NCBI GenBank assembly: GCA_018820395.1
Contig: JAHJOG010000301.1
Span: 1-62,984, forward strand
Source: Gammaproteobacteria bacterium
GTDB taxonomy: Bacteria; Pseudomonadota; Gammaproteobacteria; Burkholderiales; Burkholderiaceae_C
Length of the DNA: 62,984 nt
Direction of reading: 5' to 3'
Part shown: piece after piece, positions 36,890 to 45,974 of the stretch
Numbering within the stretch: the first letter of the stretch is position 1
Layout of the letters: each line of letters begins with the position of its first letter
Position numbers and translations under genes: made by a program
Notes under the pieces: generated by a model
What the model saw: only the letters and a program-made list of their open reading frames with translations
Told to the model about the DNA's origin: nothing
Database searches by the model: none

Positions 36890-37025
36890 GCGGTCTCCTG
36901 CATCCGCCCGCGAGCTCGCACGGCCAAGCCGAGCGGCCGGGCGGACCGATTCGTTCGGCTCGATACTAGAAGCCGCCCGGTCGTTGGACAAACCAGCAAT
37001 TCTTGCCAATTAGTGAGTTTTTCTC

Positions 37026-37931
37026 TTGAATTACCCGAACGTCACATTGAGACAGCTGCGAGCCTTCGTGCTGGTCGCGGAAACCGGCGGCTTCGCTTCG
37101 GCGTCCCGGCGGCTGCATCTCACGCCGTCGGCATTGAGCCTGCTCATCAAGGAAATGGAAGCGGCGATGCAGGTGCGGCTCTTCGACCGCACCACGCGCA
37201 GCACGGCGCTGTCGCAGGCCGGCGCCGAGTTCTATCCATTGGCCCGCAAGCTCCTCGGCGACCTCCAGCAGGCCGTCGAAAGCACGCGCGATCTCGAACA
37301 GATCAAGCGCGGCACGGTACGCATTGCCTGCACACCGCTCTATGCGTCGATGCTGCTGCCGCGCCTCATCCAGGGCTGGCGCGAGCAATACCCTGCCGTC
37401 ACCGTGTACGTGCTCGACTCGCTGCACGAGCAGGCCCTGGCGCGGCTGCGCAGCGGCGAGGCGGACCTGTGCCTGGCGCCGCAGCGCAAGGTCGCGCCGG
37501 ACATCGTGCAGGAGCTTCTCTTCCGCGACCGCATGTGGCTGATCTGCCCGCCGGACCACCCGATGGCAGCGTCGAAGAGCGTGACCTGGGCGCAGGTGAT
37601 GCGCGAGCGCTTCGTGTCGCTCACGCAGGACTTCACCGCACAATTGCAGGTCGATCTGATGCGCCACTCGCCCGACCTCGCCTTGCAGCCCGCGCACGAC
37701 GTGGCCTTCTTGACGACGGCGCTCGGCATGGTGGCCTCGGGCTTCGGCATCACCGTGCAGCCGGAACATGCACTGGAACTCATCAAGCCCTTCGGCCTTG
37801 TCGCGCGCCCGGTGACGCGGCCGGTCGTGCATCGAAGCCTGTCGCTGTTCCGCTTCGACCGGCAAGGCCTGTCGCCGGCGGCGGAGAGCTTCGCGGCCTA
37901 CCTTCGCAAGCGCCTGGTCAAGGCCGGTTGA
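37026..37931 (+). CDS. LysR-family regulator of the divergent Rieske operon
   Basis: The protein has 301 residues. Its winged-helix part (residues 6-65: LRQLRAFVLVAETGGFASAS, HLTPSALSLLIKEME) and effector domain (from about 93, TVRIACTPLYASMLLP) are typical. The start is a TTG at 37026, since no ATG fits and the family start follows at once. It is divergent from the Rieske gene with 136 bases between them, where a short palindrome AATT-N6-AATT (about 37001-37014) might be part of its binding site. Local control of that operon is the usual arrangement, inferred here. Confidence 0.9.
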   Translation: MNYPNVTLRQLRAFVLVAETGGFASASRRLHLTPSALSLLIKEMEAAMQVRLFDRTTRSTALSQAGAEFYPLARKLLGDLQQAVESTRDLEQIKRGTVRIACTPLYASMLLPRLIQGWREQYPAVTVYVLDSLHEQALARLRSGEADLCLAPQRKVAPDIVQELLFRDRMWLICPPDHPMAASKSVTWAQVMRERFVSLTQDFTAQLQVDLMRHSPDLALQPAHDVAFLTTALGMVASGFGITVQPEHALELIKPFGLVARPVTRPVVHRSLSLFRFDRQGLSPAAESFAAYLRKRLVKAG

Positions 37932-38120
37932 TCCGACGGGATTCGGCGGCGGTCGCTGCCGTTGCGACAAGCCCGGACGCCCCGCCCGGTTGAAGCGACT
38001 CGCCTACCATCCCGAGGCCCCCGCGCAGAACGCCGCTCCTGAACCCCCGCCTTTGTGGCGGCGGGGCGCGATGCCGCTGTCGCCCTTCACGCCTTCCACG
38101 TCTCCCACCTGATCATCTTC

Positions 38121-39965
38121 ATGTTCGGCTACTTCGAAAAACGAATCGACCCCTATCCGCCGCCGGAGCCGAGCCTGCCCACGGCGAGCTTCTTCGGCTT
38201 TCTCTGGAACTGCTGCGAAGGCATGCGCGGCGCCATCGCCCTGATGGCGCTCCTGACCGGCATCATGGCCGCGTTCGAAGGCCTGCTCTTCGCCATGCTC
38301 GGGCTGATCGTCGACTGGCTCGGCGGGCAGGCCCCGGCCCGTCTCTGGGCCGATCGCCATGTCGCCCTGCTGTTGCTCGGCGGTGCGCTGGCGGTCAGCA
38401 TCGTGGTGGTCGCCCTGCAAACCACGGTCAAGCATCAGACGTTGGCCGTCAACTTCCCGATGCGCCTGCGCTGGAACTTCCACCGGCTGATGCTGGGCCA
38501 GAGCATGTCCTTCTACCAGGACGAGTTCGCCGGCCGCATCACGGCCAAGGTGATGCAGACCGCACTGGCCGTTCGCGACACCATCTTCGTGCTGGCCGAC
38601 GTGCTGGTGGCGATGGTGGTCTATGTCGCCACCATGATCATCCTCGCCGGCGCGTTCGACCGCGAGCTGATCTGGCCCTTTGCCATCTGGCTGGTGCTCT
38701 ACATCGGCGCGCTGATGTTCTTCGTGCCCCGCCTGGGCCAGGTCGGCAAGGCGCAGGCCGACGCGCGCGCCATGATGACCGGCCGCGTGACCGATGCCTA
38801 CACCAACATCGCGACGGTCAAGCTGTTCTCGCACACCCAGCGCGAGGCGGGCTTCGCGCGCGCCGCCATGGCCGACTTCATGGTCACCGGGCACCAGCAG
38901 ATGCGCCTGGTGAGCGCCTTCGAGATCACCAACCACACGCTGAGCATGGGCCTCACGGCCGGCATGGCGGGCACCGCCCTGTGGCTGTGGTCGCACGGCA
39001 CGGTCGGCGTGGGCGCGGTGGCCGCCGCGACAGCGATGGCGCTGCGGCTGCAGGGCATGTCGCACTGGATCATGTGGGAGATGACCAGCCTCTTCGAGAA
39101 CATCGGCACGGTACAGGACGGCATGAAGACGCTGTCGCGGCCCCGCACGGTGCTCGACGCGCCCGGCGCAGCGACGCTCGCGGTGCCCAAGGGCGAAGTG
39201 CGCTTCGAAGAGGCCAGCTTTCGCTATGCCGACGCGGGCGAGCGCGTGATCGACGGCCTGACGCTCACCGTCGCTCCCGGCGAAAAGATCGGCCTGGTGG
39301 GCCGCTCGGGCGCCGGCAAGTCGACGCTGGTGAACCTGCTGCTGCGCTTTCACGACCTCGAGTCGGGCCGCATCCTGATCGACGGGCAGGACATCGCGTG
39401 CGTCTCGCAAGACAGTTTGCGCGAACACATCGGCATGGTCACGCAAGACACGTCGCTGCTGCATCGCGCCGTGGCGGACAACATCGCCTACGGCCGGCCC
39501 GACGCATCCGCCGAGGCGATCCGGGCGGCCGCCGAGCGCGCCGAAGCGCACGCGTTCATCGAGCAGCTCGCCGACGCCGGCGGGCGCAGTGGCTATGCGG
39601 CCCACGTGGGCGAGCGCGGCGTCAAGCTGTCGGGCGGGCAGCGCCAGCGCATCGCCATCGCGCGCGTGATGCTCAAGGACGCTCCGATCCTGTTGCTGGA
39701 CGAGGCGACCAGCGCGCTCGATTCCGAGGTCGAAGCCGCGATCCAGGCCAGCCTCTACCGGCTGATGGAAGGCAAGACCGTGATCGCCATCGCCCATCGG
39801 CTGTCGACCATCGCCGCCATGGACCGGCTGATCGTCCTCGACCGCGGGCGCGTGGTGGAAGAAGGCGACCACCGCTCCTTGCTGGCCCGCGGCGGGCTCT
39901 ACGCGCGGCTCTGGGCGCACCAGAGCGGCGGGTTTCTGGGCGACAGCGACGACGAGCCCGCCTGA
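38121..39965 (+). CDS. ABC exporter, fused permease and ATPase
   Basis: I chose the ATG at 38121 (MFGYFEKRIDPYPPPEP) over 38055. The 614-residue half-transporter has six membrane helices (about 40-335) and an ATPase with Walker A GRSGAGKST, signature LSGGQ, Walker B ILLLDEATSALD and the H-loop AHRLST. It would work as a homodimer that exports drugs, lipids or peptides, like MsbA/LmrA types. The first 25 residues with Pro repeats are typical of a betaproteobacterial subgroup. No partner gene reveals the cargo. Confidence 0.9.
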   Translation: MFGYFEKRIDPYPPPEPSLPTASFFGFLWNCCEGMRGAIALMALLTGIMAAFEGLLFAMLGLIVDWLGGQAPARLWADRHVALLLLGGALAVSIVVVALQTTVKHQTLAVNFPMRLRWNFHRLMLGQSMSFYQDEFAGRITAKVMQTALAVRDTIFVLADVLVAMVVYVATMIILAGAFDRELIWPFAIWLVLYIGALMFFVPRLGQVGKAQADARAMMTGRVTDAYTNIATVKLFSHTQREAGFARAAMADFMVTGHQQMRLVSAFEITNHTLSMGLTAGMAGTALWLWSHGTVGVGAVAAATAMALRLQGMSHWIMWEMTSLFENIGTVQDGMKTLSRPRTVLDAPGAATLAVPKGEVRFEEASFRYADAGERVIDGLTLTVAPGEKIGLVGRSGAGKSTLVNLLLRFHDLESGRILIDGQDIACVSQDSLREHIGMVTQDTSLLHRAVADNIAYGRPDASAEAIRAAAERAEAHAFIEQLADAGGRSGYAAHVGERGVKLSGGQRQRIAIARVMLKDAPILLLDEATSALDSEVEAAIQASLYRLMEGKTVIAIAHRLSTIAAMDRLIVLDRGRVVEEGDHRSLLARGGLYARLWAHQSGGFLGDSDDEPA

Positions 39966-40073
39966 GCCACCTTCTGCCCTGGGCAGTCCTACAGCGCACG
40001 CCGCCCCTCGCCGACAGCCCAAATGGGTCTTACAGGTGCATCCTTGCGCTGTTTGCAACAAAGAGGAAACCCC

Positions 40074-40148
40074 GTGAACTCCATCATCTACATCGTCGGT
40101 CTGGTCGTCGTCGTCGTTGCCGTTCTTTCGTTCTTCGGACTTCGCTGA
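40074..40148 (+). CDS. 24-aa single-span membrane peptide
   Basis: A GTG at 40074, preceded at the right distance by AGAGGA, opens a 24-codon frame: MNSIIYIVGLVVVVVAVLSF then FGLR. It is one hydrophobic span with a polar start and an Arg at the end. A strong terminator lies 45 bases on, so it looks like its own transcription unit. I believe similar peptides occur in other proteobacteria, from memory. Function unknown. Confidence 0.6.
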   Translation: MNSIIYIVGLVVVVVAVLSFFGLR

Positions 40149-40192
40149 GGGGCTCGTCCCCTGCGCCCGCGAGGGCCGACTGCCAAGTCGCC

Positions 40193-40214
40193 GGGGCCTC
40201 TGGGCCCCTTTTTT
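40193..40214 (+). terminator. Rho-independent terminator
   Basis: GGGGCC and GGCCCC form a six-base stem around TCTG, followed by six T. It ends the short transcript of the 24-residue peptide and perhaps read-through from the ABC exporter gene. Confidence 0.85.
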
Positions 40215-40323
40215 CGTTGGTGCCGCGACGCCCGTGACGCGTGGGCGCGCGCGGGCATAATTTCCGCGATCGCCGGGCCGCGCCGACCTTTCGTCGGCGC
40301 CCGGGCCGTCGCGAAAGAAGCTG

Positions 40324-41826
40324 TTGAACACTGAGGTGCGCGAGTCGGTTCTTGAAGATGCGGTGGTCACCGAAGCGGTGCACCTGATCGAGGAAGTCGG
40401 CCCACTCGACGACACCGAAGCCCTGCGCGAGGCCATGGCCCGCCGCCCCGACGGGCCTGGCCGCATCGTTGAACGTGCCCGCCTGCTAGGGCATCGGCTC
40501 GGCCTGCAGCGTGAACTCGACCGTGCGCGCTCATGGGCACCCTGGGTGCTGCTGGGACTGGTCGCACTGGTCGTGATCACCGGCCTGTCTCTCGCCGGCG
40601 GCGTGGTCGGTGGCGAGCGGCGCGAGATCAATGTGGTCGTTGCGCTGGTCACACTGCTCGGCCTGCATCTGCTCACACTCGCCTTGTGGCTGCTCGGATT
40701 AGTGCTGCCCTTGGGGTCAGTGCAAGCATCCTTCGGCTGGCTCTGGATGACGCTCACGGCCCGCGTGGCCGGCGGGCAGCGCGGGCAGGCACCAGTCCTG
40801 ATGCGCGCGGCGATGCGCCTTCTCGGCCGCGCGCGGCTACTGCCCTGGTCGCTCGGTTTCGTGAGCCATGCGGTGTGGTCGCTGTCTTTTGCCGTGATAT
40901 TGGCCGCGCTGCTTTTCTCACTGGCTTTTCGCAACTACACGCTGAGTTGGGAAACCACCATCCTGGAGCCGGACTTCTTCGTGCGCGGCGTGCAGGTGCT
41001 GGGGTGGTTGCCTGGCTGGCTCGGCTTTCCGGTGCCCGATGCCGAGACGGTGCGCGCTGCATCCGCCGCGTCCGCCGTATCGGCCGGCCAGCGCGACTGG
41101 GCGCTCTGGCTCACCGGCTGCATCTTGGTCTATGGCCTGCTGCCGCGCGTGCTGCTGGCTGCATGGAGCGCGGGGATGTGGCAAGTGCGCAAGAAAGCGA
41201 TCCGCCCCGACCTTTCGCAACCCGGCTACCGCAAGCTGCTCGCCCGCTTCGATGCGATGGCACCGCGCCAGATCGTCGACGCCGACTCGGGTTCGGCGGC
41301 GGAGCGCGCACCGCACGGACTCGCGGCCGGCGACACCACCGATGCGCTGGTGCTCATCGGCTTCGAACTCCCGGATGAGATCGCCTGGCCGCCCCCATCG
41401 CTGGACGTGCGCGCAGCCACGGTGCTGAACATCGACGGCAGCGGTGCCGCTCGCCGCGACGTGCTCGACCGGCTGGTGCGCCAGCGCCCACGCCATGTCG
41501 TCGTCGCGTGCAACGCGGCTTCCACCCCGGATCGCGGCACCGCACGCTTTCTGCGCGAAGTCGCGTCGCACAGCGGCGATTGCCGGCTCTGGCTTCTGTC
41601 CGGCGAAACCGTGGGCGCATCGGTGGGCGCATCGGTGGGCGATCAAGATGCTGGCGACCGCGCGGCCGCCAACCGCAGCGCCCACCGCGAAGACGGCGCC
41701 AGCGCCCACCGCGAAGACGGCGCCAGCGCCCGATGGCGCAGCTGGCTCGCGGATGCCGGGCTCGCCACCATCACCACCGTCCACACCGCCGAAGGCGCCT
41801 TGGCCGGCTCGGAGCCCGCCGCATGA
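40324..41826 (+). CDS. DUF2868 membrane protein
   Basis: The 500-residue protein starts at a TTG (40324). It has two early membrane spans (about 75-95 and 103-128), further spans near 190-212 and 260-280, and the DUF2868 pattern (ARSWAPWVLLGLVALVVITG, RNYTLSWETTILEPDFF). The C-terminal third is soluble. It overlaps the DUF3482 GTPase by ATGA; the two families are commonly neighbours, which suggests one membrane complex of unknown task. Short in-frame repeats (GASV twice, SAHREDGA twice) enlarge a loop near residues 430-470. Confidence 0.85.
   Translation: MNTEVRESVLEDAVVTEAVHLIEEVGPLDDTEALREAMARRPDGPGRIVERARLLGHRLGLQRELDRARSWAPWVLLGLVALVVITGLSLAGGVVGGERREINVVVALVTLLGLHLLTLALWLLGLVLPLGSVQASFGWLWMTLTARVAGGQRGQAPVLMRAAMRLLGRARLLPWSLGFVSHAVWSLSFAVILAALLFSLAFRNYTLSWETTILEPDFFVRGVQVLGWLPGWLGFPVPDAETVRAASAASAVSAGQRDWALWLTGCILVYGLLPRVLLAAWSAGMWQVRKKAIRPDLSQPGYRKLLARFDAMAPRQIVDADSGSAAERAPHGLAAGDTTDALVLIGFELPDEIAWPPPSLDVRAATVLNIDGSGAARRDVLDRLVRQRPRHVVVACNAASTPDRGTARFLREVASHSGDCRLWLLSGETVGASVGASVGDQDAGDRAAANRSAHREDGASAHREDGASARWRSWLADAGLATITTVHTAEGALAGSEPAA
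41677..41724 (+). repeat. Tandem 24-base repeat inside the DUF2868 gene
   Basis: Two exact 24-base copies lie head to tail (41677-41700, 41701-41724), with part of a third. They add the peptide SAHREDGA twice without breaking the frame. A 12-base repeat about 60 bases earlier (encoding GASV twice) shows the same habit. Replication slippage is the likely cause. Confidence 0.8.
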
Positions 41827-43241
41827 GCGAGCCGCTGCGCATCGCCGTCGTCGGCCACACCAATGCCGGCAAGACCTCGCTGCTGCGCACGCTGACGCGG
41901 CGCGTCGACTTCGGTGACGTGTCGCCCCGCCCCGGCACCACGCGCCATGTCGAAGGAGTCGAACTCAAGGTGGACGACCGCGTGGCCGTCCGCTTCTTCG
42001 ACACGCCGGGCCTCGAAGACGCGGTGGCGCTGCGCGAACACCTCGACGGCGCCGATGTCGATCGCAGCCTGACGCCGCCCGACCGCATCCGCCGATTTCT
42101 GCAGGGCCCCGAGGCGCACGGCGTGTTCGAACAGGAGGCCAAGGTGCTGCGTGCGCTGCTGGACGTGGACGCCGCCTTCCTCGTGATCGATTCGCGCGAA
42201 GCGGTGCTGCCCAAGTTCCGGGCCGAACTCGAGCTGCTCAACGCCTGCGCGCGGCCGGTGCTGCCGGTGCTCAACTTCGTGCGCGACCCGGCGAGCCGCG
42301 AGCCGGCCTGGCGCGAGTTGCTCACGGCCTACTCGCTGCATGTCACGGTGCGCTTCGATGCGGCGGCGCCCTTCGTCGGCGCCGAACGCGAGCTCTATGG
42401 CGACCTCGCCACCCTCTTGCGCGACCGGCGCGAGCCGCTGCAGAAAATCGTCGCGTTTCTGGAGCGCGAGTTCGACGAGCGTCGCCGCGCGGCGTGCGTG
42501 CGCATCGCCGAGCTGCTGGTCGATGCCGCGGCCACCCGGCGCCAGTTGTCGGCGAGCCAGTTCGAATCGCCCGACGAGCGCCAGCGGCTGATCGATGCGC
42601 TGCATCGTTCGATCTTCGACAAGGCGCAGCGCGCCGCCACCGACCTGCTCGCGCTCTACGGCTTTCGCGAAGGCGATGCCGAAGAAGCGTCGCTGCCGCT
42701 GGTCGAAGGCCGATGGACGATGGACTTCTTCCACCCCGAAGCGCTGAAGAACGCCGGCCTGCTGCTCGGCAAGGGTGTGGCGGTGGGCGCCGCCGTGGGC
42801 GTGGTCGCCGACCTGGCGCTCGCCGGGCTCTCGCTGGGCGCGGGTGCCGCCTTGGGCGGCGCGATCGGCGGCGCCGTGTCGCAAGGCTGGGGGCCGCTGG
42901 GACGCAAGCTGGCCAACAAGCTGCGCGACGTGCACGAACTCACCGTCGAAGACCGGGCGCTGGTGGTGCTGGCCGATTGGCAGTTGCAATTGCTGCGCGC
43001 GCTGGAGCAGCGCGGCCACGGCGCGGTGGATCGCATCGCCGCCGGTGCCGCGCGCACGGACGAAGCGGCCCGGCGCGCAGTGGCCCAGATCGTGCGCGCC
43101 GTGCAGCCGGCGCGCGGCCACCCGGACTGGGAAACCGGCAACCGCCTGCGCTGGCGCGAGGCGCCCGAACGTCAGGACCTGGTGCTCGATGCGTCGCGCA
43201 GCGTGCGGCAGGCGGTCGAAACCATCGCTTCCTCTGCATGA
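41823..43241 (+). CDS. DUF3482 GTPase
   Basis: The ATG at 41823 overlaps the DUF2868 stop. The 472-residue protein begins with a GTPase domain: P-loop GHTNAGKTS (residues 11-19), FFDTPGLED (G3) and LNFVRDP in the place of NKxD, which is the usual form in this family. The DUF3482 part follows, with a hydrophobic Gly/Ala hairpin (about 315-365: LLGKGVAVGAAVGVVADLAL, GAGAALGGAIGGAV) that likely enters the membrane. It acts with the DUF2868 protein by position; the process is unknown. Confidence 0.9.
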   Translation: MSEPLRIAVVGHTNAGKTSLLRTLTRRVDFGDVSPRPGTTRHVEGVELKVDDRVAVRFFDTPGLEDAVALREHLDGADVDRSLTPPDRIRRFLQGPEAHGVFEQEAKVLRALLDVDAAFLVIDSREAVLPKFRAELELLNACARPVLPVLNFVRDPASREPAWRELLTAYSLHVTVRFDAAAPFVGAERELYGDLATLLRDRREPLQKIVAFLEREFDERRRAACVRIAELLVDAAATRRQLSASQFESPDERQRLIDALHRSIFDKAQRAATDLLALYGFREGDAEEASLPLVEGRWTMDFFHPEALKNAGLLLGKGVAVGAAVGVVADLALAGLSLGAGAALGGAIGGAVSQGWGPLGRKLANKLRDVHELTVEDRALVVLADWQLQLLRALEQRGHGAVDRIAAGAARTDEAARRAVAQIVRAVQPARGHPDWETGNRLRWREAPERQDLVLDASRSVRQAVETIASSA

Positions 43242-43259
43242 TCGCCACGTGAGCGCCGC

Positions 43260-43898
43260 ATGAAAAAAGACGCCATCGAACCCTTCTTCGCCGTGCTTCA
43301 GGCGGCCAACCCGACGCCCGAAACCGAACTCGAATACAGCAGCCCCTTCGAGCTATTGGTGGCGGTGCTGCTCTCGGCGCAGGCGACCGACGTCGGCGTG
43401 AACAAGGCCACACGCAGGCTGTTTCCGATCGCCAACACGCCCCAGGCGATCTTCGACCTCGGCATCGAGGGGCTGGAGCCGTACATCCAGACCATCGGCC
43501 TCTATCACAGCAAGGCCAAGCATCTCATCGAGGCCTGCCGCATGCTGATCGAGCAACACGCGGGCGAAGTGCCCCGCGAACGCGCCGCCCTCGAAGCATT
43601 GCCCGGCGTGGGCCGCAAGACGGCCAACGTGGTGCTCAACGTGGCCTTCGGCGAGCCGACCATGGCCGTCGACACGCACATCTTTCGCGTCAGCAACCGC
43701 ACCGGACTGGCACCCGGCAAGACGCCGCTCGAGGTCGAACTCAAGCTCATGAAGCGCGTGCCCGAGGCCTATCGGCTGCATGCGCACCACTGGCTCATCC
43801 TGCATGGCCGCTACGTGTGCGTGGCGCGCAAACCGGCCTGCTGGCAATGCGCGGTGGCGGTGTACTGCGACTTCAAGCCGAAGACGCCCGCGCCCTAG
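43260..43898 (+). CDS. nth: Endonuclease III
   Basis: The 212-residue base-excision repair glycosylase/lyase has all its marks: helix-hairpin-helix LPGVGRKTANVVLN with the catalytic Lys, AVDTHIFRVSNR with the catalytic Asp, and the [4Fe-4S] ligands C-x6-C-x2-C-x5-C in CVARKPACWQCAVAVYC. It removes oxidised pyrimidines and nicks the site. It lies 18 bases after the GTPase gene, possibly on one transcript, and is convergent with cobQ with only 11 bases between. Confidence 0.97.
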   Translation: MKKDAIEPFFAVLQAANPTPETELEYSSPFELLVAVLLSAQATDVGVNKATRRLFPIANTPQAIFDLGIEGLEPYIQTIGLYHSKAKHLIEACRMLIEQHAGEVPRERAALEALPGVGRKTANVVLNVAFGEPTMAVDTHIFRVSNRTGLAPGKTPLEVELKLMKRVPEAYRLHAHHWLILHGRYVCVARKPACWQCAVAVYCDFKPKTPAP

Positions 43899-43909
43899 CC
43901 TTTCACGGC

Positions 43910-45397
43910 TCAGTCGATCAGCGAGCGCAACACGCCGGGCGCGAAATGCGCTTCGGCCCGATCGGCCAGGCCGTCGAAAACTTCGTCCAGCGTTCGCACG
44001 CTCGCACCGAAAAGCGCCTGCAGCACGGCCGCCTGTTCGAAGAGGCCGTGCAGGTACAGCCCCAGCACATTGCCAGCGCCGTTCTGCCACGCGAGCTGGT
44101 CGGGCATGACGGCCGAAGCGCGCGCGCCGGCCGCCGCCATCGCCGTGTGTTCGATGCTGCGGCCATGGCGAATCTCGTAGCCGTCGATCTCGATGTCCGA
44201 GAGCCGCGCCCACGGCCCGTGCAAGGCGCCGAAGCGCGCGCGACGCCGCACCACGCGCTTGTCCGGCGCGAACTCGGTCACCAGCGGCAGCAGCCCCAGC
44301 CCCGGTCCGTTGCCGTCCACACCGTGGGGGTCGATGAGCGCTTCGCCCAACATCTGCAGGCCCCCGCAGATGCCGAGCACCGCGCCGCCCCGTGCCGCGT
44401 GCGCGGCCACTGCGCGATCGAGCCCCTGCGCCCGCATCCAGGCGAGGTCGCCGCTGGTGTGCTTGGAGCCCGGCAGCACGACCCAGTCCGCATCGGCCAG
44501 CTCGGCCCGCGTGCGCGCCCAACGCAGCCGCACGCCGGGCATCGCCTTGAGCGACTGGAACTCGTCGAGGTTGCTGATGCGCGGCCAGGCGACGACGGCG
44601 ATCGTCGTCGTGACCTCACCGCCGTGCGGCGCGGAACGTTCGTCGAACACGCCGTCTTCGTCGGGCAGCCCGTGCTCGCGCCACATGGGCAAGGTCGCCA
44701 CAGTAGGAATGCCCGTGAGCGCCTCCAACTGCTGCGGCGCGGGCGCGAGCAACGCCGGGTCGCCGCGGAACTTGTTGAGCACGAAGCCTGCAATGGCGCG
44801 GCGGTCGGCCTCGGGCAGCAGCGCCCAGGTGCCATACAGGTGAGCGAAGGCCCCGCCGCGGTCGATGTCGGTCACCAGCAGGCAGCGCGCTTGGGCATGG
44901 CGCGCCACGCGCAGGTTGACGATGTCGCTCGCCATCAGGTTGATCTCGGCCGGCGAGCCGGCACCTTCGATCACCACCACGTCGTTCTCGGCGCGAAGCG
45001 CGTCGAGCGCTTCTGCGATGTGCGGCCAGACTCGCTCGCTGCGTCCGCGCCAGGGGAGTGCAGTGAGTTCGGCACTCACCTGCCCCATCAGCACGACCTG
45101 GCTGTGCGTGTCGCGCTCGGGCTTGAGCAGCAGCGGGTTGATGCGCACGTCGGGTTCTGCGCGCGCCGCGAGGGCCTGGAAGTATTGCGCGCTACCGATT
45201 TCGCCACCGGCCACCACGCGGGCGTTGTTGCTCATGTTCTGCGCCTTGAACGGCGCGACGCGCAACCCCTGTCGCGCATACCACCGGCACAGCGCGGTGG
45301 CGAGCCAGCTCTTGCCGGCGCCGCTGCTGGTTCCGAGCACCATGACGCAGCGCGCGGGGCCGACAGTCACGTTGAGGTTCATTCGACGATTGTCCAT
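43910..45397 (-). CDS. cobQ: Cobyric acid synthase
   Basis: This 495-residue enzyme amidates four side chains of adenosylcobyrinate in B12 synthesis. It has the P-loop-like VLGTSSGAGKSW, FKAQNMSNNARV, VVIEGAGSPAEINL, and the class I glutaminase domain with Cys in GICGGLQMLG and the His in YLHGLFE. Length is normal. The start could be 45397 or the Met five codons on (45382). No other cobalamin gene lies in the window, so the rest of the pathway is elsewhere. Confidence 0.95.
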   Translation of the reverse strand: MDNRRMNLNVTVGPARCVMVLGTSSGAGKSWLATALCRWYARQGLRVAPFKAQNMSNNARVVAGGEIGSAQYFQALAARAEPDVRINPLLLKPERDTHSQVVLMGQVSAELTALPWRGRSERVWPHIAEALDALRAENDVVVIEGAGSPAEINLMASDIVNLRVARHAQARCLLVTDIDRGGAFAHLYGTWALLPEADRRAIAGFVLNKFRGDPALLAPAPQQLEALTGIPTVATLPMWREHGLPDEDGVFDERSAPHGGEVTTTIAVVAWPRISNLDEFQSLKAMPGVRLRWARTRAELADADWVVLPGSKHTSGDLAWMRAQGLDRAVAAHAARGGAVLGICGGLQMLGEALIDPHGVDGNGPGLGLLPLVTEFAPDKRVVRRRARFGALHGPWARLSDIEIDGYEIRHGRSIEHTAMAAAGARASAVMPDQLAWQNGAGNVLGLYLHGLFEQAAVLQALFGASVRTLDEVFDGLADRAEAHFAPGVLRSLID

Positions 45398-45547
45398 GAG
45401 CCGGTCTTGCGGCCCGGCAGATCAATCGAACTGCCAACTTGTTCGCGCTCTTGCAGTACTTGCAGTTGGGTACATCGCAGACTGCATCCACGGCGGTGTC
45501 GGCTTCGTACTTTCTGTTTGAACGACCCATGGAAAGAAAAACTGACG

Positions 45548-45754
45548 ATGGCAAGCCTGCGAGATATTGCGCTCACGGTGGAAGAGCGTGCGAACGGAGA
45601 GTTCTTCTGGATGCTGCTGGAGGCCACGGCCAACGACAAACCCGATGAGTTCCTTTACCTGCGTGTCGGATCGGCGGCGGCGCCTCAGAAGAGCTATTCG
45701 TCGGCATTGGCGATGGGGGTGGCGGCGATGCGTAAGGTGGTTGAAGCCGCCTGA
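45548..45754 (+). CDS. Hypothetical protein, 68 aa
   Basis: The ATG at 45548 gives a small soluble protein: MASLRDIALTVEERANGEFF, then WMLLEA, ending ALAMGVAAMRKVVEAA. It has no signal or metal site. The composition is like core genes and its family is not recognised. A large hairpin element follows its stop after 12 bases and could end the transcript. It is divergent from cobQ. Confidence 0.6.
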   Translation: MASLRDIALTVEERANGEFFWMLLEATANDKPDEFLYLRVGSAAAPQKSYSSALAMGVAAMRKVVEAA

Positions 45755-45766
45755 GGTTCGGGGCGC

Positions 45767-45860
45767 GTGCCGAGGGCGACGGGTATCCGCCTCCGCGAAT
45801 GTCCCCCGCCTTCGGCTCCTCCTTTATTTCGCTGCGGAGGACACCCGTCACTCTCGGCAC
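45767..45860. repeat. Large intergenic hairpin element, 94 bases
   Basis: The ends are complementary: GTGCCGAGGGCGACGGGT on the left pairs with ACCCGTCACTCTCGGCAC on the right with two G-T or A-C type changes. An inner pair CCTCCGC/GCGGAGG extends the stem around a loop with CCCCGCCTTCGGCTCC. Nothing like it is elsewhere in the window. It looks like a dispersed palindromic repeat unit of the chromosome, perhaps used as a terminator; copy number is unknown. Confidence 0.55.
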
Positions 45861-45974
45861 GGGATGCGTCGTGATTGGGCGCAGGCCCTCTGCCCGAAAT
45901 ACCCCTCGACTTGGCAGCCTTTGCCGATTCATGGCACAAGCTGCGTTCGATCAACCCTCGTGAGATGAACCACC

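Noticed and set aside
38004..40934. A 976-codon minus-strand frame opposite the ABC exporter
   Set aside because: The exporter on the plus strand has all ATPase motifs; the opposite frame has none and also crosses a terminator and gene borders.
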